Source: Desulfuromonadaceae bacterium
Lineage (GTDB): Bacteria > Desulfobacterota > Desulfuromonadia > Geobacterales > Pseudopelobacteraceae
Direction of reading: 5' to 3'
DNA: 8,310 nucleotides
NCBI GenBank assembly: GCA_028686145.1
Contig: JAQUCQ010000136.1
Span: 1-8,310, forward strand
Below, piece by piece: positions 1 to 6,169 of the stretch (the stretch's first letter is position 1; each line of letters opens with the position of its first letter). Made by a program: the position numbers and the translations under genes. Under the pieces are notes generated by a model. The model was not told the DNA's origin. It ran no database searches and was given only the letters and a program-made list of their open reading frames with translations.

Positions 1-774
1 CCGACGCTGCTGATCAAGATCATTAATTTTTTGTTGGCAGGAATCTGGCTAATCATAAACTATACCGATAACAGGGGATATGACTATCCGCTGATACGGG
101 TCAAATATATATTGCTCGCTCTGATAGTACCGCTGCTGGTGGTTGAGAGTGGTCTGTTATTTGCCTATTTTGCCGGACTAAAGCCAGATATCATTACCTC
201 CTGCTGTGGCAGTTTGTTCAGCCACGAATCCGGCGGCTTCAGCGGTGATCTTGCTTCTCTACCGTACCGGCCGACATTGATTGCCTTTTTTATCTGCATG
301 GCAATTACAGTATGCAGCGGGTTGGTTTTCTACTTGGCCCTAACAAACAGGATACAAGCGTTAACGGGATTTTTTTCTGCACCAGAAACGCAGAAAAATA
401 TTTCTGATATTCTGAAGTGTGGTGGCGGCTATCTATTCTCAATTGCTGCGGCCGTTACGTTTCTGGTCGCCTGCACCTCTGTGGTCTCATTTATCTGTCT
501 TTATTTTTACGAACTGCCCACCCATCATTGCCCGTTCTGTATATTACAGAAGGAATACCATTTTGTCGGCTATCTCCTGTATGCGACCCTTTTTGGCGGT
601 GGTGTGGCCGGGATCGGGGCCGGGGTGTTACTGCCGTTCAGGAAAACTGGTAGCCTGGTCAGCATCATTCCAGACATCCAGCGCCGCCTTGTTCTTATTA
701 CACTTGTCTGTTATCTGTTGTTTACGCTGATTTCTGTTTGGAAGATGATCTTCTCGGCACTCAAGCTTGCTTGA
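1..774 (+). CDS. Polytopic membrane protein with two cysteine pairs, DsbB-like topology (5' partial)
   Basis: The reading frame is open from base 1, so the gene enters from the left; 257 residues are visible. A TTG at 31 is probably internal rather than the start. About six hydrophobic segments can be seen. Counting residues from the TTG, the loop between segments 2 and 3 holds a CC pair (58-59) in the context SCCG. The loop between segments 4 and 5 holds CPFC (167 and 170), preceded by two His. The other loops are rich in Arg and Lys (TDNRGYDYPLIRVK, FRKTG...QRR), so by the positive-inside rule both Cys loops face the periplasm. That arrangement resembles thiol oxidoreductases such as DsbB or VKOR, but I recognise no family and overall similarity is not evident. 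A role in periplasmic thiol or cytochrome maturation chemistry is inference only. The stop codon lies inside a small hairpin, and a terminator follows about 70 bases downstream. Confidence 0.75.
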   Translation, partial: PTLLIKIINFLLAGIWLIINYTDNRGYDYPLIRVKYILLALIVPLLVVESGLLFAYFAGLKPDIITSCCGSLFSHESGGFSGDLASLPYRPTLIAFFICMAITVCSGLVFYLALTNRIQALTGFFSAPETQKNISDILKCGGGYLFSIAAAVTFLVACTSVVSFICLYFYELPTHHCPFCILQKEYHFVGYLLYATLFGGGVAGIGAGVLLPFRKTGSLVSIIPDIQRRLVLITLVCYLLFTLISVWKMIFSALKLA

Positions 775-776
775 GT
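759..776. repeat. Perfect 8-base inverted repeat across the membrane-protein stop codon
   Basis: ACTCAAGC (759-766) and GCTTGAGT (769-776) are exact inverse complements separated by TT. As RNA this would be a short hairpin capped by CUUG. The TGA stop (772-774) lies in its right arm. No T-run follows, so it is not an intrinsic terminator by itself. It might help stabilise the 3' end of the mRNA, but it could be chance. Confidence 0.4.
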
Positions 777-844
777 AGATTGAAACTATGACCAGCCAGA
801 GAAAACTTGTTTTTAAACGCATGTGAATTGTTACAGAATACAAT

Positions 845-878
845 AAAAAAAGCCTGACCAGAAATGGCAGGCTTTTTT
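845..878. terminator. Bidirectional rho-independent terminator
   Basis: A run of six A is followed by AGCCTG, a bulged A, CCA, a GAAA loop, TGG, CAGGCT and a run of T to 878. The stem is GC-rich in the centre. It is flanked by A on one side and T on the other, so it would end transcription on both strands. It sits between the + strand membrane-protein gene and the - strand HU-tRNA transcript, only three bases past the CCA end of tRNA-Val. It therefore serves two convergent units. Confidence 0.9.
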
Positions 879-881
879 GTT

Positions 882-957
882 TGGTGGGCGAAACAGGGAT
901 CGAACCTGTGACATCCAGCTTGTAAGGCTGGCGCTCTCCCAGCTGAGCTATTCGCCC
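882..957 (-). tRNA. tRNA-Val(UAC)
   Basis: On the - strand this folds as a 76-nt cloverleaf. The acceptor stem is GGGCGAA paired with TTCGCCC, the discriminator is A, and CCA is encoded (882-884). The T arm is CAGG-TTCGAAC-CTG. The anticodon stem CCAGC/GCTGG closes the loop CTTACAA, with anticodon TAC at 922-924. It lies 9 bases after tRNA-Asp and just before the terminator, so it is the last member of the HU-tRNA unit. Confidence 0.97.
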
Positions 958-966
958 TTATTGTTA

Positions 967-1043
967 TGGCGGGGTTGACGGGGCTCGAACCCGCGACTTC
1001 CAGCGTGACAGGCTGGCACTCTAACCAACTGAGCTACAACCCC
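967..1043 (-). tRNA. tRNA-Asp(GUC)
   Basis: This is a 77-nt cloverleaf on the - strand. The acceptor stem GGGGTTG/CAACCCC is perfect. The discriminator is G, the expected identity base for Asp, and CCA is encoded at 967-969. The anticodon stem CCAGC/GCTGG encloses the loop CTGTCAC, with anticodon GTC at 1007-1009. Its 5' end is only 19 bases past the HU stop codon with no terminator between, so it is probably cut out of the HU transcript by tRNA-processing nucleases. Confidence 0.97.
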
Positions 1044-1062
1044 TCAGTAAATCCTGATCAAA

Positions 1063-1356
1063 TTATTTCTTTTTCTTCGGTGCTACATTTACAGCTTCTT
1101 TCAACGTCTTGCCTGGTTTGAACTTAGGGACAGTTGCGGCAGGAATATCAATCTTCTTGCCTGTTTGAGGATTTTGACCTTTTCGGGCAGCACGTTTAGC
1201 AGTAGAGAATGTTCCAAAGCCGACAAGGCTGAGTTTATCTCCGCTTTTCAGAGCAGCAGTTACACTGGCAATAAATGCGGAAACGGCTTTTTCAGCTTCT
1301 ACCTTTTTCAGGCCGGACTGCTCTGCTACCGAACTGATCAATTCTGCTTTTGTCAT
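1063..1356 (-). CDS. hup: HU-type histone-like DNA-binding protein
   Basis: A 97-residue nucleoid protein that binds and bends DNA as a dimer. The N-terminal half (MTKAELISSVAEQSGL...) is the helical dimerisation body. The central GFGTFS leads into the beta arm, which carries the family signature RAARKGQNPQTGKKIDIPA, followed by the VPKFKPGKTLKEAV C-terminal part. Length and signature match HU/IHF proteins; the plain arm favours an HU homodimer over an IHF subunit. The tail ends in four Lys, slightly longer than the common HU end. The ATG at 1356 was chosen because a GGGGG ribosome site (1363-1367) lies six bases upstream. The upstream TTG at 1389 would add 11 unrelated residues and falls next to the promoter. 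It follows clpX in direction and is followed closely by two tRNAs. Confidence 0.96.
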   Translation of the reverse strand: MTKAELISSVAEQSGLKKVEAEKAVSAFIASVTAALKSGDKLSLVGFGTFSTAKRAARKGQNPQTGKKIDIPAATVPKFKPGKTLKEAVNVAPKKKK

Positions 1357-1401
1357 GCGACACCCCCAAAGTTTGATTGTTGAATACAAAGCGAATCACT
1401 G

Positions 1402-1429
1402 TTTATCAGATGTTCTTAAATTGTGTCAA
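1402..1429 (-). promoter_or_regulatory. Sigma-70-type promoter for HU and the tRNAs
   Basis: Read on the - strand, a perfect TTGACA (1424-1429) is followed after 16 bases by GATAAA (1402-1407), which matches four of six bases of the -10 consensus. Transcription would begin near 1395, about 40 bases before the HU ATG. Position and orientation fit HU. The -10 box is imperfect, so the exact start is uncertain. Confidence 0.6.
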
Positions 1430-1548
1430 GTATTTTTTCGTGCAAAGGTGCATATTATGGGCGGTTGAGCGTACTTATAAGTGTAATATAATAAAAGTAT
1501 GCCAATTTACTATGCCGTGCATCTCTAGAAACAGAACTAACGGTGTAA

Positions 1549-2805
1549 TCAGGCAGCCTCTTTTAAGTCCTGCTCATATACGATAATCGGTTTTTCTTTA
1601 TGATATATGACATCTTCACTGATAACAACTTCCTGAACATTCGATTGGGACGGAACCTCGTACATGATATCGAGCATTGAATTTTCCAATATTGCCCGTA
1701 ATCCGCGTGCTCCTGTGTTGCGTTTTAAAGCCTCCTTGGCGATAGCAACCAACGAACCGTCGGTAAACCGCAGGCGTACTTTCTCGAGATCAAAAAGCTT
1801 CTGATATTGCTTGACCAAGGAATTCTTCGGTTCTTTCAGGATCTGAACCAATGCCTCTTCATCCAGTTCGGACAGTGTGGCAAGCATGGGAAGGCGCCCA
1901 ATGAACTCAGGAATATAGCCATACTTCAGGAGGTCTTCGGGAGTCAGGCTCTTTAGTAGCTCGCCAAGTTTTTTCTCCTCCCGTTTCTTGATATCAGCAC
2001 CAAAGCCGAGCGATTTTTTACCAATACGTTGCTGTATAACCGTTTCCAGGCCCGCAAAAGCACCTCCACAAATAAAAAGAATATTTGTGGTATCCACTTT
2101 CATGAATTCCTGTTGTGGATGCTTTCTGCCGCCTTTTGGCGGAATGCTGGCAATAGTGCCTTCGATGATCTTGAGAAGCGCCTGTTGAACGCCTTCGCCG
2201 GAAACATCGCGGGTAATCGAAGGTGAATCAGACTTACGGGCTATTTTATCAATCTCATCAATGTAGACAATACCTTTTTGGGCACGCTCGACATCATAAT
2301 CTGCTGCCTGCAAAAGAGTAAGAATGATGTTTTCAACGTCTTCACCAACATATCCGGCTTCTGTGAGGTTGGTTGCATCAGCCATCGCAAATGGCACTTT
2401 GAGAATTCGCGCCAGTGTCTGAGCAAGAAGTGTTTTGCCGGACCCGGTTGGTCCGAGCAGCAGAATATTGCTCTTCTGCATTTCCACATCGCCCGGTTTG
2501 CCGCCGGTTTCAATTCGCTTATAATGATTATAAACAGCAACCGAGAGAACTTTTTTAGCCATTTCCTGGCCAATGACATATTCGTCCAGAATGTCTTTTA
2601 TTTCTCGCGGTTTGGGAAGTTTCTTCAAATCCGGACCGGTTGTTTCTTCCAGTTTCATCTCTTCTGCAATGATGTCATTACAAAGCTCAATACACTCATC
2701 ACAGATGAAAACGGCAGGTCCGGCAATGAGTTTTTTTACATCTTCCTGGCTTTTTCCGCAGAAAGAGCAGGTCAGGTGTTCCTGTGCTGTTGTGCGACGA
2801 CTCAT
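1549..2805 (-). CDS. clpX: ClpX, ATP-dependent unfoldase subunit of ClpXP
   Basis: A 418-residue AAA+ unfoldase that recognises tagged proteins, unfolds them and feeds them to ClpP in the cytoplasm. The N-terminal zinc-binding domain has four Cys (13, 16, 35, 38) for adaptor and substrate binding. The ATPase core shows Walker A GPTGSGKT (118-125), pore loop GYVG (151-154), Walker B ending in D183-E184, the RKH pore segment (227-229) and sensor-2 GARGLR (365-370). The ClpP-docking loop reads LGF (266-268) where E. coli has IGF; this is a common substitution. Length matches the family. The ATG at 2805 overlaps the clpP stop as ATGA, and AGGAGA (2812-2817) lies six bases upstream inside clpP, so translation is coupled. 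No clear terminator follows, so some read-through into HU is possible. Confidence 0.98.
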   Translation of the reverse strand: MSRRTTAQEHLTCSFCGKSQEDVKKLIAGPAVFICDECIELCNDIIAEEMKLEETTGPDLKKLPKPREIKDILDEYVIGQEMAKKVLSVAVYNHYKRIETGGKPGDVEMQKSNILLLGPTGSGKTLLAQTLARILKVPFAMADATNLTEAGYVGEDVENIILTLLQAADYDVERAQKGIVYIDEIDKIARKSDSPSITRDVSGEGVQQALLKIIEGTIASIPPKGGRKHPQQEFMKVDTTNILFICGGAFAGLETVIQQRIGKKSLGFGADIKKREEKKLGELLKSLTPEDLLKYGYIPEFIGRLPMLATLSELDEEALVQILKEPKNSLVKQYQKLFDLEKVRLRFTDGSLVAIAKEALKRNTGARGLRAILENSMLDIMYEVPSQSNVQEVVISEDVIYHKEKPIIVYEQDLKEAA

Positions 2806-3401
2806 GGTGTGTCTCCTGTGAGCGGTTTGCGCGTAAAAATTGCGTCAATCAAACCATACTCTTTTGCATCTTCGCCGGACATAAAAAAGTCACGCTCAGT
2901 ATCCGCTTCAACTTTCCCTTTTGGCTGTCCCGACAAATCTGCCAGAATCCCGTTTAATTCATCTTTCATGCGCAGGATTTCCTTGGCATGGATGCTGATG
3001 TCGGTCGCCTGTCCCTGGAAACCGCCCAGAGGCTGATGAATCATGATCCTTGAATGGCTGAGACTGAAACGTTTTCCCTTTTCACCGGCAGTTAACAGTA
3101 TTGCTCCCATCGATGCTGCCTGACCAACACAAATAGTTGATACCGGAGCTTTAATATAGCGCATTGTATCAAAAATAGCCATGCCTGCGGTGACCACGCC
3201 ACCCGGAGAGTTGATGTATAGATGGATGTCCTTGTCCGGATCCTCTGCTTCAAGGAACAGTAACTGTGCGATGATCAGGTTCGCTACCGTATCGTCAATC
3301 GGCCCACCCAGGAAAATAATCCGTTCTTTAAGCAGACGTGAATAAATATCATACGCACGCTCGCCTCTACCGCTTTGTTCTACAACCATTGGGATGTACA
3401 T
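2802..3401 (-). CDS. clpP: ClpP, ATP-dependent Clp protease proteolytic subunit
   Basis: A 199-residue serine peptidase that forms the two-ring degradation chamber capped by ClpX. The catalytic triad is visible at the E. coli mature positions: S97 in GQAASMGA, H122 in MIHQP and D171 in TERD. The LYINSPGG segment (61-68) contributes to the oxyanion and substrate cleft. It starts almost directly with YIPMVVEQ, so any propeptide is only a residue or so, shorter than in E. coli. The start at 3401 has a strong AAGGAG (3409-3414) seven bases upstream. That site contains most of the tig stop codon (TAAGGAG), so the two genes are tightly linked. The 3' end overlaps the clpX start by four bases. Confidence 0.98.
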   Translation of the reverse strand: MYIPMVVEQSGRGERAYDIYSRLLKERIIFLGGPIDDTVANLIIAQLLFLEAEDPDKDIHLYINSPGGVVTAGMAIFDTMRYIKAPVSTICVGQAASMGAILLTAGEKGKRFSLSHSRIMIHQPLGGFQGQATDISIHAKEILRMKDELNGILADLSGQPKGKVEADTERDFFMSGEDAKEYGLIDAIFTRKPLTGDTP

Positions 3402-3412
3402 GGAAAAACTCC

Positions 3413-4723
3413 TTAGGCTGCTTTAAGTTGCTCTGCGTCAACTTCAGTAACAACAGCATGGTCAATCAGATACGTAATGGCCTTATCTTCTTTTATTTCC
3501 GAGATGATAGAACCCTTTGCATTCGGATTTGCGGAATAATATTCTTTAATGCGATCAAGCATTTCAGGATTTCCTGCGGCAATCTTTTCGTAGTGTGCAG
3601 TCAGATCCTCATCGGATACGGACACATTTTCTTTTTCTACCAAAGCCATCAGGAGTAATCCTCCTTTAACCTTGTCAATTGCATCGTCACGGAAACGTGC
3701 GCGGAAACCATCTGCATCAAGTCCCATCATTTCCAGTGACATTTGCTGACTTTTAAGGCGGTTTTTAAGGTTTTCAAACATATGATCAAGTTGCCGTTTG
3801 ACCATGGACTCAGGAACATCCAGTGGATTTTTCTTGATCAGGGCCTGAATGATCCGCTCTTTAAACTCATTTTCAATACGGTCTTTTTCATGTTTTTCAT
3901 GGTACTCGACCATTTTAGCGCGCAATACATCCATGGTATCATATTCGCCAAATTGTTGCGCAAATGCATCATCCAGTTCCGGGAGCTCTTTGCGTTTGAT
4001 TTCATTTACGGTAACCGTGAATAAACCCTTTTTCCCGCTTGGTTCGCTTTCATCACCGCCTGCGGGAAGAACAAGAGTGAATTCCTTGGTGTCGCCTGAC
4101 TTCATTCCAATCAATTGCTCTTCAAAGCCAGGGATCAAACGGCCCGACCCAACTTCAACCTCAGCAGTCTGAGCGCCGCTATTTTCTTCCGGTGAACCTT
4201 CTACCGTGATTGAATAGTCGACGGATGCAGAATGTCCATTTTCTATGACTGCGTCTGCGTCAAGAGGAATCAACTGTGCCATGTTTTCTTGCATACTTTT
4301 CAGCTCGCTATCGATGCTTTCTGGTTTGGCAACGTATGTTTCTTTGTTTACGACCAGTCCGGTATATTCGTTTAACAATATTTGAGGCATGACCTCAAAA
4401 ACAGCACTGTATTTAAACGGAACACCTGGTTCAAGTATATCACTTTCGATGGTAGGAGAGTCAATCGGTTCAACCTTGTGCTCATCCATCGCTTTGTAAA
4501 GGGTTTCCTGATATAAGCGGCGCATGACATCATCACGCATTGCATCACTGTAGGTACGCTTGATAAGCTGCATCGGTGCCTTGCCGGGGCGAAATCCCTG
4601 TAGCTTGGCTTTTTTCTGGATGGCTGTATACGCCTTCTCAATCTCCGCGTTAACCCGTTCAGCGGGGATTTCGATAGTAATCTTTTTTTGTACCGAACTG
4701 ATGTCTTCGACGTGAACCTGCAT
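3413..4723 (-). CDS. tig: Trigger factor, ribosome-associated chaperone and prolyl isomerase
   Basis: A 436-residue protein that binds nascent chains at the ribosome exit tunnel. The N-terminal domain has the ribosome-docking signature GFRPGKAP (43-50). An FKBP-type prolyl isomerase domain covers roughly residues 155-245 (VDYSITVEG..., VGSGRLIPGFEEQLIGMKSGD...). It is followed by the helical C-terminal chaperone arms, which run to the end with no gap or frameshift. Length is normal for the family. The ATG at 4723 has GAGGA (4732-4736) about eight bases upstream. It is the first gene of the tig-clpP-clpX unit and starts 77 bases after the tRNA-Leu 3' end. I found no convincing promoter in that gap, only a TATACT -10-like box (4768-4773) without a good -35. 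It may therefore be cotranscribed with the tRNA. Confidence 0.97.
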   Translation of the reverse strand: MQVHVEDISSVQKKITIEIPAERVNAEIEKAYTAIQKKAKLQGFRPGKAPMQLIKRTYSDAMRDDVMRRLYQETLYKAMDEHKVEPIDSPTIESDILEPGVPFKYSAVFEVMPQILLNEYTGLVVNKETYVAKPESIDSELKSMQENMAQLIPLDADAVIENGHSASVDYSITVEGSPEENSGAQTAEVEVGSGRLIPGFEEQLIGMKSGDTKEFTLVLPAGGDESEPSGKKGLFTVTVNEIKRKELPELDDAFAQQFGEYDTMDVLRAKMVEYHEKHEKDRIENEFKERIIQALIKKNPLDVPESMVKRQLDHMFENLKNRLKSQQMSLEMMGLDADGFRARFRDDAIDKVKGGLLLMALVEKENVSVSDEDLTAHYEKIAAGNPEMLDRIKEYYSANPNAKGSIISEIKEDKAITYLIDHAVVTEVDAEQLKAA

Positions 4724-4754
4724 GATAGCTATCCTCTTCTATAGTTGAAATGTA

Positions 4755-4786
4755 ATGTTTGTATGTGAGTATATCGAAACAAACAT
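4755..4786. repeat. Inverted repeat between tRNA-Leu and tig
   Basis: ATGTTTGT (4755-4762) and ACAAACAT (4779-4786) form a perfect 8-bp stem with a 16-base loop. It lies in the 77-base spacer, 15 bases after the tRNA CCA end and upstream of the tig ribosome site. It is AT-rich and has no T-run, so a terminator is unlikely. A processing or mRNA-stability hairpin is possible, but function is unproven. Confidence 0.4.
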
Positions 4787-4800
4787 CGGGGAATCTTGGA

Positions 4801-4885
4801 TGGTGCGAGAGAGGAGACTTGAACTCCTATACCGTGAGGTGCCAGATCCTAAGTCTGGTGCGTCTGCCAATTCCGCCACTCTCGC
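4801..4885 (-). tRNA. tRNA-Leu(UAG)
   Basis: An 85-nt class II tRNA on the - strand. The acceptor stem GCGAGAG/CTCTCGC is perfect, the discriminator is A as expected for Leu, and CCA is encoded at 4801-4803. The anticodon stem CCAGA/TCTGG encloses CTTAGGA, with anticodon TAG at 4849-4851. A long variable arm precedes the T arm AGGAG-TTCAAGT-CTCCT. It has its own promoter upstream and lies just before tig. Confidence 0.97.
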
Positions 4886-4895
4886 ATCTGTCTTG

Positions 4896-4920
4896 AACCA
4901 TGAAACGATTGATCATGGTT
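4896..4920. repeat. Inverted repeat in the tRNA-Leu 5' leader
   Basis: AACCATGA (4896-4903) and TCATGGTT (4913-4920) are exact inverse complements with a 9-base loop. The hairpin would form in the precursor between the promoter and the tRNA, ending ten bases before the mature 5' end. It could influence leader trimming by RNase P or be a protein site. Nothing in the sequence decides between these. Confidence 0.45.
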
Positions 4921-4948
4921 GCTGTTTACTTGTGCTAAAAGATTTATA

Positions 4949-4977
4949 AAGATAGGTGATAAACATGGATAGGTCAA
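4949..4977 (-). promoter_or_regulatory. Sigma-70-type promoter for tRNA-Leu
   Basis: Read on the - strand, TTGACC (4972-4977) and TATCTT (4949-4954) are separated by exactly 17 bases. Each box matches well (five of six and four of six). The start would be near 4942, giving a leader of about 57 bases before the tRNA. It is the only good promoter between yciH and tig and may also drive tig-clpP-clpX. Confidence 0.55.
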
Positions 4978-5015
4978 GAAATTATTGAGATATACATGGT
5001 ATACGCCCTGTTTTT

Positions 5016-5351
5016 TTATCCGCCTGCCAGTTTGACCTTAAAGCCGCGAGCCTCCAATTCTGTTGACAACGTGTCACGGTGATCACCCTGAATTTCAATG
5101 ACACCTTCTTTAACGGTGCCGCCGCACCCGCACTTTTTCTTCAAAGCACCTGCAAGGTTCTTTATTTCAGGTGCGGAAAGCGGGATGCCGCTGATAACGA
5201 TCACAGTGCCGCCACCCCGGCCCTTTACTTCACGGCGTAGCCGAACAATGCCGTCACTGGGCTGAAGAGTTGATTTGTTTTCGGCCATTACTGGTTTTAC
5301 CCGTCCCTTTTCAGAAGAATAGACGAGAATACTATCGGACCAATTTGTCAT
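5016..5351 (-). CDS. yciH: SUI1/eIF1-like translation factor, YciH family
   Basis: A 111-residue protein with the SUI1 fold, related to eukaryotic initiation factor eIF1. Its bacterial role is poorly defined; E. coli YciH has been linked to start-site fidelity and stress inhibition of translation. The N-terminal SILVYSSEKGRV block resembles E. coli YciH. The core runs from GIVRLRREVKGRGGGTV (34-50) to the hallmark KKKCGCGGTVK (71-81) and IEIQGD. The C-terminus KVKLAGG is also typical. The ATG at 5351 overlaps the nadE stop as ATGA, with a GGGG stretch (5355-5358) just upstream inside the last nadE codons. I prefer this to the TTG nine bases earlier. It ends a nitrilase-nadE-yciH unit. The 130 bases after it show no clear terminator. 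Confidence 0.93.
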   Translation of the reverse strand: MTNWSDSILVYSSEKGRVKPVMAENKSTLQPSDGIVRLRREVKGRGGGTVIVISGIPLSAPEIKNLAGALKKKCGCGGTVKEGVIEIQGDHRDTLSTELEARGFKVKLAGG

Positions 5352-6169
5352 TTTCCCCAATCCCTTGCATATCTGAAATCGCGGTCAATTGTGCGGTTCG
5401 AGACCTTGGCAATAACCGGCAGGCGACGTTTGAAATGGGAGTTCTGAATTTTCGAATAGATGGATTCGACAAAGTCGGACTCAAAACCGTCGGCAACCAA
5501 TTCCGGTTTGGTCAGGCGCTGGTCCACCATGCGATACAAAAGCTGGTCAACCTGACGGTACGAGAACCCCAACTCTTCCTCATCGGTTTGGCCGGCCCAG
5601 AGATCGGCGGAGGGTTGTTTCTCAATTACTTCAGTCGGGACACCCATTGCGGCAGATAGCTGCCAGACCTGGCTTTTGTAAATGTCCCCGATCGGATTCA
5701 GAGCTGAAGCCATATCACCGTAAAGTGTCCCGTATCCGAGCAGCAGTTCGGTTTTGTTGCTGGTGCCGAGCACCAGAGCGCGCAACAACGCCGAGTGATC
5801 AAAAAGAATCGTCATCCGCTCCCGGGCCATCTTGTTGCCGCGCCGCATATTATCTGCCTCAGAGAATACGTCAAAATAGGCGTCCACCATTGCTGTGATC
5901 GACACCACGGAAAAATGTACACCGCATGCTGTTGCTACCAGCCGGGCATGTGCCTCACTTTCCGGATTACTGCTCTTGTAGGGCATACAAATAGCGTGGA
6001 CATTTTCTGGGCCCAGCGCTTCGGCTGCGATAAAAGCGACCAGTGCTGAATCGATTCCACCTGAAAGACCCAGCACCACGGTGCTGACGCCGACTTTACG
6101 AACTTCATCCCGTACAAAACCGACCAAAAGTTTTCTCAGTAAATCCGTATTGGCATGCAATCCAGCCAT
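5348..6169 (-). CDS. nadE: NAD+ synthetase (synthetase subunit)
   Basis: A 273-residue N-type ATP pyrophosphatase that makes NAD+ from nicotinic acid adenine dinucleotide, ATP and ammonia, the last step of NAD synthesis in the cytoplasm. The PP-loop SGGIDS is at 36-41. The GTSNKTELLLGYGTLYGD block and the following PIGDIYKSQVW are characteristic of NadE. Length matches the short, stand-alone form, which lacks the N-terminal glutaminase domain. The gene just upstream encodes a nitrilase-family protein whose TAA overlaps this ATG by one base (TAATG), so ammonia is probably supplied by that partner. A ribosome site AAGGGGG (6175-6181) precedes the ATG at 6169. The 3' end overlaps yciH by four bases. 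Use of free ammonia as well is possible. Confidence 0.96.
   Translation of the reverse strand: MAGLHANTDLLRKLLVGFVRDEVRKVGVSTVVLGLSGGIDSALVAFIAAEALGPENVHAICMPYKSSNPESEAHARLVATACGVHFSVVSITAMVDAYFDVFSEADNMRRGNKMARERMTILFDHSALLRALVLGTSNKTELLLGYGTLYGDMASALNPIGDIYKSQVWQLSAAMGVPTEVIEKQPSADLWAGQTDEEELGFSYRQVDQLLYRMVDQRLTKPELVADGFESDFVESIYSKIQNSHFKRRLPVIAKVSNRTIDRDFRYARDWGK

Noticed and set aside
1357..1389. 11-codon N-terminal extension of HU from a TTG
   Set aside because: HU proteins begin at MTKAEL; the ribosome site fits the ATG at 1356.
1430..1548. Possible terminator after clpX
   Set aside because: The palindrome ACTTATAAGT (1473-1482) is AT-only and short, with no T-run on the - strand.
2278..3036. 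252-codon + strand frame opposite clpX and clpP
   Set aside because: Both - strand genes are intact and unmistakable; the antisense frame has no recognisable domain and arises from their codon pattern.
4768..4796. TATACT box as a separate tig promoter
   Set aside because: Good -10 match, but the corresponding -35 (AGATTC) is poor.
4755..4949. 64-codon + strand frame with a plausible-looking protein
   Set aside because: It is mainly the complement of tRNA-Leu and is a known type of false gene call.
5352..5360. TTG start three codons upstream for yciH
   Set aside because: The ATG overlapping the nadE stop is the usual coupled arrangement and fits family length.
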